Assembly (NCBI GenBank): GCA_013407085.1
Contig: JACCGJ010010859.1
Coordinates: 29,065 to 93,064, forward strand
DNA length: 64,000 nucleotides
Origin: Atriophallophorus winterbourni
Taxonomy: Eukaryota; Platyhelminthes; Trematoda; Plagiorchiida; Microphallidae
Direction: 5' to 3'
Below the pieces are notes generated by a model, which was not told the DNA's origin, searched no databases, and worked only from the letters and a program-made list of their open reading frames with translations. Position 1 is the stretch's first letter, and each line of letters starts with the position of its first letter. This document shows positions 11,637-20,670 of the stretch, one piece after another. The translations under genes were made by a program, and so were the position numbers.

Positions 11637-12310
11637 CTTTTCTTGAAGTTGTCTCAGGGAGAAGATCATGTCAACGGTTGATCTTCCCTTGCGGAAGCCA
11701 CATTGAGATTCGGAGTAAATTCTATCATCTAAAACTTGCAGCCGGATCTGTACGACTTTAGCAAACAATTTGCCTACAACATTCAGAAGGGAGATTCCTC
11801 TGTAATTGTTGCAGTCGCCTCTGTCACCCTTATTCTTAAATAGCGTGATGATCTTTGTGTCTCGCATCTCTTGTGGGACAGCCCCCTCCTGCCAGCACTG
11901 AAGAAGCAAATGGTGAAGAGGCTGTAATAATGCTGCTCTACCGCATTTGATGAGCTCAGGTGGAATTCCGTCGTCACCAGGTGCCTTCCCATTCGCTAAG
12001 CGGTCGATTGCCTTATTGAGCTCATCAAGTGTAGGAGGGGTATCTAGATATTAAATGGTCGGCAACCGTTCGACATTCTCAAGTGCATGCGGTAGAACCG
12101 TACTGTCCATAGAGTAGAGGGAGGAAAAGTGCTCTACCCATCTTTCCATCTGTTGAGTTTTGTCGACAATCGGCTTACCAGATAAAGACTTAATGGGAGC
12201 CGTTTTAAGTTTGTTTGGGCCAATGGCTCTCTTGATCCCATCCATCAACCGTGAAAATTTCTGTATCCGCAGCTTTTTTGGATATGGAGAGGCTAACGAT
12301 CGGTCCCAAG
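11637..12310 (-). pseudogene. RTE-like LINE reverse transcriptase, 5' part, cut by the gap
   Basis: On the minus strand, 12,338-12,051 encodes the pre-RT region (PYPKKLRIQKFSRLMDGIKR, QMERWVEHFSSLYS). After a frameshift the RT fingers follow, with TLDELNKAIDRLANGKAPGD, GIPPELIKCG, LLLQCWQEGAVPQEMRDTKI, CNNYRGISLLNVVGKLFAKV and SQCGFRKGRSTVDMIFSLRQ. The frame then runs into the N gap. These are hallmarks of the RTE clade (SR2-type in schistosomes). Palm with the Asp-Asp pair, thumb and C-terminus are absent from the window at this site. The insertion interrupts left-arm sequence that is continuous in homology on both sides. Confidence 0.88.
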
Positions 12311-13200
12311 TATACCTCAAAAATATTTTACACGTCATAGCACGAAATCATATTGATTTGGAAAATTGTGTCAAATTGACTCTGCATAAAATCCATGTGG
12401 TACTCAATGCTACTAAAAAAATAATCACGATGTCGCAAGAAATATATAAGTAAGTAATTAGAAAATCATCAACCCGTTTATGACCACAAATGCTTTATTT
12501 TGTTAGACATTATAAACGTTAATACGAAGCATTGTAATTTGAGTTTTGGAAATATAAACTTCAAATTATAGTTTTCTAAAAATCGATTGCAGTAATAAAA
12601 AGTTATTCTGGGCGTCATCAAATGCACGTATTTGTATTTACTTATACTTAAATATACCACTTTACCACTATTTTAAGATTCAATGAAACTGATATGACTC
12701 ATTGCTGTCATCAGGTGGAGGAATTGAAATAAACATCAATATGAAGAATTAGGTACCAATTTCAATCGCGCTGTCCGCACGAGCACCGTAGTTATAAAAT
12801 CTCAAAACTTTGAAAATCAACAGTCGCTGCCAACGTTTTAACTATATTAGTATGTTAATGAGTAGTGTGTGAGCACCACAATACATATTTCATTAAATTG
12901 AATCTTACATATGAATTCCATCATCTCCCAACGCTCAGAGGGTATGAGGTGAATCAGATTTAAACATATTTACTCGAATGTACACTGCAATTGTGAATAT
13001 TTACATGACCAGTTTCTCGGAAACAGGATTTGTTTGAATACTTCCACTACAATACAGCTGTACGATTTCCCTGTAAAACATACAGAAACCGTGGCAAGTA
13101 TAAGGCAAGTATAATTCATGCATATCCGTATCTTTGTTTCAATTTTCATTATACAGAATGTGACAAAATTCATCGATGACCAGATGAATCAATTATAAAC
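12310..13200. other. Non-coding arm sequence
   Basis: No gene seen. It aligns in pieces to the right arm. It contains one degenerate hammerhead relic (12,675-12,725, minus), annotated separately. Confidence 0.6.
12675..12725 (-). repeat. Degenerate HHR-A hammerhead repeat, left-arm copy
   Basis: Minus strand reads CTCCACCTGATGACAGCAAT, keeping the CTGATGA core (12,708-12,714) and the CCAC of stem I, followed by TCATATCAGTTTC where the stem II closing strand and GAAA should be. It is the arm counterpart of 51,727-51,800, so this hammerhead insertion predates the inverted duplication. Predicted inactive. Confidence 0.6.
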
Positions 13201-13785
13201 AGTGCGTTTGAGCATCTTGTGAAACTACAGCATTTTGTAAACGATACAGCCAATCAAATCGATCTGTTATATTTGTGCTTTTTAAAAAAATATCTGCTTG
13301 GCATTCATCTGGGAGTAGATGAAATTTTATCGTGATTATAAAAAAATGAATCATAATTTAATAAATAAAACTCGGATAATAATAAATCTGTTGCAGTTGT
13401 TCCTTAGGATTCGCTTATAATATTTTAATCATATCCCCATATTGTAATGAGGTTATATGGAAGAAGGTCAACATATATTACGTTGTTGAGACATAGTGCA
13501 AAGTTAATCGACCAAGTTTTAGTACGTGCACGCCCGAACTCTCAATAAAAAGCGAACGTGAATCGGCCAAAATTGTAGCACGGCGATCACAAATGATCAC
13601 ACACATCTATAAGTTATTTTGAAACGGGTGGGGAGAGAGGCAGACAATTGTTTTGTCAAGTCATTTCAGGTCAACGAGTGGGAGCTGGCAATATTCAGGT
13701 CATCGGGTCGCACAACACAAGAGAAAACCGATTGGCCAAACGCGTTCATTAGACACAAGGTAAATTACAAAACGCACGGCTCGTT

Positions 13786-13791
13786 TATATA
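13786..13791 (+). promoter_or_regulatory. Candidate TATA box, conserved in both arms
   Basis: TATATA in the context CTCGTTTATATAGGAAA. The same context is at 49,243-49,248 on the opposite strand in the right arm (CTCGTTTATATAGGAAAC). A CA-containing start-like site lies about 25-30 nt downstream. In a genome this A+T-rich a TATA alone is weak, so conservation is the only real support. Confidence 0.35.
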
Positions 13792-13902
13792 GGAAAATCA
13801 AACATTCACATCACTGTAGTGAAACGTGTGTCCAGGTTGTCACTTCGATCTGATTTGCCAAAGGATGTTGTACCAATCCTGGGCTCATTTGACCTCACTC
13901 GG

Positions 13903-14000
13903 CGAATTGAAAATTGTCCGATAGCGGATGTCGTTCACTATGTTCTCACACTTTCGTGGATGTCGTCGTTCGAACTGATCGAATGCAATACTTCCGAAAC
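13903..14000 (+). repeat. 98-bp direct duplication, copy 1
   Basis: CGAATTGAAAATTGTCCGAT to TGCAATACTTCCGAAAC. It matches 14,218-14,315 with the same length and about 80% identity; the most conserved end is GATCGAATGCAATACTTCC. Confidence 0.8.
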
Positions 14001-14217
14001 CAGAATTATTACGGGTTCAAAATGGTCGATCCATGCTCTTGCTTAGTACAACAAGAAACACGAGGTCGAAAATGTTCTTTCGTATACTTAATCCTCACTG
14101 CACTATGAGTACAAAAATCAGCAAGTACTTATAAATAAAATGCTTTAGTTTGCAACACGCTTAAGCTGCTTGAACTTTAGGAGTAGTGATGAAGATATTA
14201 ATTTTCTCGTACCTTGA

Positions 14218-14315
14218 CGAATTGCAGATTGTTCGATAGCGGATGACGTTGACCATTTTCCAATACTATCGTTGTTGTCGTCGCTCGAAATGATCGAATG
14301 CAATACTTCCGAAAC
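14218..14315 (+). repeat. 98-bp direct duplication, copy 2
   Basis: The second copy, with CGATAGCGGATGACGTTGAC and GATCGAATGCAATACTTCC. Both copies are also present in the right arm (48,716-48,813 and 49,032-49,129, inverted), so the tandem duplication is older than the arm duplication. Confidence 0.8.
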
Positions 14316-14349
14316 ACCTAATCATTAGGCTGTTCACAATCTATTAGTT

Positions 14350-15998
14350 TTAATAACGAAATTAAATACCGCCTAAAATAGAACAGTGAAGTTTCGAAAA
14401 ATTGCAATTTGGGTAATAGTGTCACGACTGGTATTACAAGTTCAGGACATATAAGGTAGACAAATACGCGTTTTTGGAGTCGCCAAATTTGTTAAACGCA
14501 TCTAGTTTTGACGCTGTATGAGACAGATATTTTAATTTTACCAGTAGAATATATCGTCTGAGGTTTAATGTGCCATTAAAGACGGGAATTATTTACACGC
14601 GCTAATTTAATTACTTAACAGTCTAGGCACACACGTGCTTCGTTTCCAGTTCATATTTGGCATGATATTTCTAATATGGCGTTCCGCCAATTGTTTCTGA
14701 TCTTAAGCATCAAAATGGTTTTTGTACGTTCACCGCATGTGGATGCATACAAAATGTTAGTACAATAAATCTTAAAACATTGAAAAGCAGTAAAAATGTT
14801 GATTCCTGTAGCCACTATTAATGGGGATTGTACAAAATAATTGATTCAACCCACGATAATCATAACATAATCAACCGTTATTAATTATTCAGGATCTTCA
14901 CAAATAGTTATAGGAACTTTAATTAACAGTTTTATTCAGCTTTCCAATCAATTAAAAATACCAAGTCCAATTCACAAGAGATAAAGCCATTGATCTTGCA
15001 GTGAATTAGAATGATTAGACTAGTTCTGAGGTATCTTGAAATTTTAAAATGTTGCATTAGGAAATAGTATCGCGGTAAATACGAATCATCAATTTAAAAC
15101 GACGTAATAAATTTCTATTAATTTTGAGCTTTTAAAAGTCTTTGATGATAAGGGTAACTAAAAATACGGATATCCAATTTTAATCAAGATATTTCTTAAA
15201 TTTTAAATAATTGAATATAGTTTTCAATTCGATTGCTACCGTGTCAATGTCAGAATCTCAATCCGTTATAGTTCGTTAAGCATATAAATTTATTTAGATA
15301 GAGATCGTTCACAGACCAGATAAAACTAACTCTCCTGGTGTAATTTAGTAAAAAAATACGTTCAATTTGGTCGCGGCCCATTGGAGTCTGCTTGAAATGG
15401 TTGAATTTAAATTCCAAGTGACAAGTTATCGATTTTAGACACTACCGAATTTTGCCGACAAATGTATCGTAAATTGTCATTAATTCTATGTGTTAATCGT
15501 TGTAAAATGATCAATTCGCCTCACAAGAAGTCGTTTGGTTGATACTATTACCAAGGTCGAATTTTAAGCCAAATTGACCACAGCTCTCAGTGAAAATAAT
15601 ATTTTAAAATGAAATTCACTGTATCCGGGGAAACATCGATGCTGTAAATATACTATGATGCGAATTAAATGAAATATCGATGCACATATTTCGAAAGCGT
15701 TTCCTGTCAAATGTTTAGTATCCACCGTGAATGCTAACATAGTTAAGAATTATATGTCAGATTCTACCCCATCATTTCTTAAAAATTAGATACAAACATA
15801 CAATTCGTGTTAATGAGTATCTTATATCATACGTCCGAAACATTTTTGCCTGATATATGATTTCTATATGTTTCACGTGTTTTTTATTACGGAATTTTAC
15901 GTGCTTAAGTTCAAAGAATTCACATTTTAAATTTGAATTTAGTTTATTATTGGGATTTGGCATATCATACACAATTATTAATCTTATTTCCAGTGTGC
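14350..15998. other. Non-coding arm sequence
   Basis: A+T-rich, no supported gene. Homologous to 47,098-48,700 inverted, with a landmark TTTCACGTGTTTTTTA block near 15,870-15,890 (47,190-47,215 inverted). Confidence 0.65.
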
Positions 15999-17230
15999 GC
16001 GATTTACGATACAATCGATCTGATTCGACGTTCTGCCATCGACTACCGTGTAAACAAGTGTTTCTTAGAGTTATGGAATTTAGTGTTGCAGACTCGATTA
16101 AACTATCACCGTTCTCGAAGCGCTGCCCTAGGCCAAATCTGTCAAACTTTCGGTTTGTTGCAGCATCTGCTGGTCCAGTACGTGCATTTCAATCTCCGGC
16201 CACAACCAATTTGTCATTCCTGTTTTTCTGTCGACGACAGACTGAAGGTGGTTATAGAAGTCGTCTTTGGAATTTTGGTCGGCACACAAGGCGTACACCG
16301 ACACAATAGTAATGTTAAAAAGATGCCACTTCAGACGGACTAGTGCAATACTTGGGAATACAAGCATCTATTACATGAATGCCTCCTTGGCCTGATCATG
16401 GAGAACTGTCGCTGCTTCGTGACGACCATATCCATCTTCAGGCATACTATAAAGAAGCCGGTATGTACGATTGACTCCGGAGACATTCAGTGATTTGGAT
16501 CCGTGTCCAGATAGACGAACCTCAGATAGGCAAGCAAGATCTACCCGGTAGTCTAATAAAGAGCACATCGTGATGGCTTGACGACCAACATCCAGCAGTG
16601 TCTTTTAGTTCAGGCATCATAGAACAAACATTTTTACGAACATTCATAGCCTCATCTAGCTTAATATCCATCCTTGCCGCTGTAAGAGCAAAGGGCGCGT
16701 CGCTTTTCGGAAACGTTCTAAAATAGTTTTGAAAGATATATTGAGACATTTTAATGAATTTTTAGAGAATGTTATACAAGTGACGTCCCCAGAACCACTT
16801 GGCTTTTGTTCGAGTAGGCGTCTCTAGCCTTTGCACAACCAAGTGCAGCCTACCATGCAGCAGGGAGTTGACAGATAAAAAGCGCTATGCGCTTGTTTTC
16901 CGTTTACGGGAATTTGCTCCAGATTTTTCTTTGCAATTTGGTAACAAACAAGGCAGCGTGGTTCCGGAATCAAGGTTTCCTTCCCCTAGATGGAATGTCA
17001 GTAGCTGATTATCTCAGTCTACATGGAAAATTTTTTAAGGCACCAGTAACCCGCTTTTTCCATTCTCCTGTCAGTAATAGCAGTTTCACCGGGCTCGTTG
17101 AAGCTACTCGTGTAGGCAGGAGTTGGACTTGGTTGAGAAGGGTTATTTGAGACGCACACCAGATGGGAGCATTTTATACATGTTTGGGGCTCATTCTTTC
17201 TTACACATCCGGCTGTGACAACCTTCGAAC
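15985..17230 (-). pseudogene. RTE-like LINE 5' end and endonuclease, truncated at the arm boundary
   Basis: The minus strand encodes an N-terminal segment (about 17,220-16,600) and then an EEP endonuclease in several frames. Motifs in order are YRVDLACLSEVRLSGHGSKS and GVNRTYRLLYSMPEDGYGRH (16,568-16,371), then VRLKWHLFNITIVSVYALCA and DDFYNHLQSVVDRKTGMTNW (16,367-16,128), then a decayed GDWNARTG-like stretch and LGQRFENGDSLIESATLNS toward 16,000. The match to RTE endonucleases is strong. No RT follows: the element stops within about 15 bp of the inner end of the left arm, so a rearrangement breakpoint cut it. Confidence 0.85.
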
Positions 17231-20200
17231 CTCTGACCGCAGTTTACAATATATGCGGAAAATGGGTACATTAACGAAGTTTACAGAATGTTGACATTGC
17301 CAATTCATTCTCACAAATAAATTAAACTATTCTGAAGAAAACATCCACTGTATGAGATCCGGGGAGTATTTTGAGAACACATTCGTTCATGTTACTTATT
17401 GTTAAGGAATTCCATCTGATTCAGCATTGGCAAATGCACTCGCGAGTCAGCAATTCCATACGGATCACTCAACGTCTATCACTAAATGCCACATTGAAAT
17501 AGATCAATATTCATATACATGGATTCCGGTCACAATGCCGCTTCTTGTTAGAATCACTTATTCGTAAACCGGGGATCGTGAATCTATTTAAGTTCTTTTC
17601 TTGTTCCTAAATCAGCTTAATTATTTTCGGATTAAAAGCTCTAAGTTTACTCTACAATACAATATGTATTAGCAAAACTTCGGAGCATATGAGAAGAGAT
17701 TTGCTGTCATTATTTTGATGTCGGATCTCCTCATAAAATGATAATTGGCCTTGGGTTAAGAAAGCAAATGATTGATGAGAACTGGTGCCGATCAATATTT
17801 TATTTACTTTGTCTAGAGATAAATAATATTAGAACAAATATCTTCTGACTCAAATTTATTTGATTAAAAAAGACGGATAAATCGGAATGAGAGCACTTTG
17901 TAGTTTAGTGATGAATATTATCGCATTAATTACATTATACTTTGTTTTCTGTTTATTTGTTCTTCCGTTAGGTATACGAGAATAACACTTACATAATTTC
18001 CGATGAAATTAGCTCTCGATTACGATATGCATTTTTCCTTCATTAGAACTGCACTTATAGAACATTTATTCTTGTCTGCTCTCTTTGGTTGATCATAAAT
18101 TAATTGACTTGGAATTGTATGGCTTCAAGTACGGCATTTAGGAATGTCAAATTGCAGCACATTATATTAATATATATTATATTGTATTATAATATATTAT
18201 ATTATATTATATTATGGTAGTTTTGATTTAATTTGATAACATTATATTATTTTACATTATGTTATATTTTTATTTCGTACGTTATATTTACTACACGGTG
18301 AAATTGGAACAGCATTTTAACCCCTCAGTGTATAAATGAATGTGTAGTATTCGTTGTTATGCAAAGGTAAGGAATTAGATTTATTGAACTAAAGTGTAAT
18401 GACAAACGGATGTAAAACGCAGTTCATTAAATTAAATGGTGGGTTCACAACCTGTGAAAAATGCGGAAAAATCGAAAAATAAAATCGTTTGATACTTTTG
18501 ATAAATTTACAATCAAACCAACATTAGTGTTCCTGATGTTTAAAAGAATACGACAGAAATTTACTAACGACTGCCTAATGAAATATACAAATGGCTATGC
18601 CTCACACTTCACGCGGGAACGCAGGCAAGGATGAATTTTATTCACGAATATTTTTTATCATCGCCGTGAATTTGCATAACAACACTGAAAAACTACAAGC
18701 CCGAATAATTTAAAGTAGTTTTACCAGTAAATCATACTGTATAGGCAGTGAATGACATTTCTACAGCTTAGTGATGTGATTAGAACACATTTCCTTTTGC
18801 GTGGAAAATATCACCTAAATAAACTGAAATGTGAAGTATTACAAAGCAACTAGGAAAGACATTTTGCTATTATTTCGAGTGTAATTTTGAGTTCATTTGA
18901 GAGGTCTTTAGCAGAACCTTAAAAGAAAGTAGCCATTAACATCAAAAAATGTACTGCTATTAGATATGATACAACGAATCCCCTCGGCTGTTATAGAAAC
19001 AGCATTTACACAGCTGGAAAAATCTATATATCAACCAGAAAGATTTATAGAAGTATTTAAGAATTACCCCTTATTGTTTATGTTTTATAGCAGAAAACAT
19101 ATGAATTAGATTCTGATTTTAGCGGCGAACATTTCAAATTCAAATTCGTCCATCTGAACTAACCTGATTTTTCTTCATCAATCTTGCAGTCACAGATACA
19201 CTGACGTACTATTTCTAAACGGATATACTGCAAGCTCGGCAATATAATATCAGTATCGACAGAAATTTATTTTTAAATCAATATTCTGAATTACTTCAAC
19301 TATAAAAACAGGAAGAATTTGTTTTTCATATTGTTATGTGCTTATATTATCTATAAAACATTATAATCACGGGTTTTGTAGTATAGAAAAACCGGTAAAA
19401 TCATTCAGAAACCTGAGGCAAACGCAATATTTGCAAAATCCGCCGCAGAATACTTGTAGTTTTAAACGAAAGATTTCTAGTTGGTAATTAGAATATCTTT
19501 GAATGCAATGCCTTTATCAATGTACGATTTCATTAAATGAAAATAACAAACCTCGTAGATTGGGGTTCAAGCTAAAAATTATTTTAAGCGATTTGCATTA
19601 TCGAGATATTATTTAAAATTGACTATCTAGTTTGATACAATTCTGAAAATTATCTATCTACAATGCTTCTCTGTTCATTTATCACTAGGCTTCTATTTGT
19701 TGATTGCGAAATATTTCATGGGTGAAATGCAAACAATGGGGGCAATATTCGGCACACATTCTTGGAATACGAAAGATTAATATCAAAAATTAGCTAATGC
19801 TCGTCACTAAAACTCACGCAAATATACAATACAAACACCTTATGGAGTAATACTTAATTTTGAATGTGAGAAATACTAATTAACGGCTGGTTTCAGTTAC
19901 GATGACGGAATTAACGGTAAATGATCGCATTGTTTGAAAAATTCGTTTGAACTTTGGCTCAAAGTTAATTGTTCTTCCACTATACACTTTTATTGTTTAA
20001 ACGGAAATTAGAGCTACACAAGCTAAATTCCTTACGTGTGCTGTTCGCGTTATTTTCATATTCATCTGAAAAATTGAGGATGATAATTATTTTGGTAAAA
20101 CATAATTTCAAATTAAATTAAATTTCTCTATGATAACTTTTGTTTCATTCGAAACAATTCACATTGGCACGTAAAGTGTCTATGCAGTGACAGCGGAGTA

Positions 20201-20270
20201 TCTTTGTGGTAAAATAACCCGCATTTGACAGTGCCGTGTGGGACTAACAAAAGATCTAGGAAATTAAGTA
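17230..20270. other. A+T-rich intergenic DNA
   Basis: No gene or recognised element. It includes a degenerate TATAT/TTATA tract at about 18,155-18,290. Confidence 0.6.
18155..18290. repeat. Degenerate TATAT-rich low-complexity tract
   Basis: Pentamer-like ATATT / TTATA reiteration with interruptions. Simple sequence only. Confidence 0.8.
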
Positions 20271-20370
20271 TCACGGCTCAAGCAGCTGTACTTGAATATG
20301 TTACTATGCGGAACACGCAATTTAAAAATCCGATATCACTGAGCCATTTTGTGTTAAACATATTGTGCGC

Positions 20371-20400
20371 CTGATGAGTGCAAACAGCACGAAACCGGTC
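20371..20400 (+). ncRNA. Hammerhead core, perfect stem II (HHR-A copy 1)
   Basis: C3-A9 is CTGATGA (20,371-20,377). Stem II is four perfect pairs, GTGC with GCAC, around loop AAACA. G12-A15 is GAAA (20,391-20,394). The stem III strands ACC/GGT form the palindrome ACCGGT with no room for a loop, and C17 is at 20,400. The core has every conserved position of a type I hammerhead, but stem I is broken by the insertion junction, leaving three pairs at best. Confidence 0.75.
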
Positions 20401-20587
20401 GTGGGGTGTGAATGACGGAAAAGCATGCAAATGAATATTTTGTTTCATGGTTATGGGTTTAACCCCATTTAACATGTGTTTGGACAAATGCTTTGAACAG
20501 GTTGGTCGTACCAGCCTTATCCAACAGTGGCATACAAGCGCTCCATGTTTACCATTCTTCCCCTGTTTCAAGCGCATGCGGATCCCG

Positions 20588-20640
20588 ATCTTACTGTCCC
20601 TACCTGATGAGGCAAAACCGGTCGTGGGGTGTGAATGACG
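20588..20640 (+). ncRNA. Hammerhead with deleted stem II (HHR-A copy 2)
   Basis: Stem I CCCTAC (20,598-20,603) pairs with GTGGGG (20,624-20,629, one G-U). CTGATGA is at 20,604-20,610. Stem II and the start of GAAA are collapsed to GGCAAAACC by a deletion of about 10 nt, probably slippage between AAA runs. Predicted inactive. Confidence 0.65.
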
Positions 20641-20670
20641 GAAAAGCATGCAAATGAATATATTGTGCGC

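Larger units (their letters stand above)
13200..14350. other. Highly conserved island shared by both arms (left copy)
   Basis: About 1.15 kb that matches 48,700-49,840 (inverted) at about 95% by eye, reaching about 98% around 13,800-14,350, while flanking arm sequence is near 80-88%. It is richer in G+C than its surroundings. It contains a TATA-like box at 13,786-13,791, a 98-bp internal duplication (13,903-14,000 and 14,218-14,315) and a short frame 13,819-14,046 without an ATG. The few arm-to-arm differences in that frame change amino acids, so protein-level selection is not supported. Possible explanations are recent gene conversion, a non-coding transcription unit, or a younger repeat inserted before duplication. 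Confidence 0.65.
3575..15998 (+). repeat. Left arm of a large inverted duplication
   Basis: Sequence from about 3,575 to 15,998 reappears in reverse complement at 47,098-55,965. Matching landmarks by eye: 3,580-3,690 with 55,850-55,950; 10,795-10,880 with 54,645-54,720; 11,100-11,150 with 53,985-54,060; 11,300-11,585 with 53,545-53,830; 12,310-12,470 with 52,080-52,245; 12,670-12,760 with 51,725-51,830; 12,990-14,350 with 48,700-50,030; 14,400-15,998 with 47,098-48,640. The left arm carries three extra tandem units and an RTE insertion that the right arm lacks. Inner homology stops abruptly at CTTATTTCCAG, exactly where the RTE relic starts. Confidence 0.9.

Noticed and set aside
13819..14046. 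Conserved frame in the arm island as a protein gene
   Set aside because: No ATG, and the few arm-to-arm differences are amino-acid-changing, so there is no sign of protein constraint.
20278..20649. 123-codon minus-strand frame
   Set aside because: It spans both hammerhead copies and the target-site duplication of a ribozyme element, so it is an accidental reading of the repeat.
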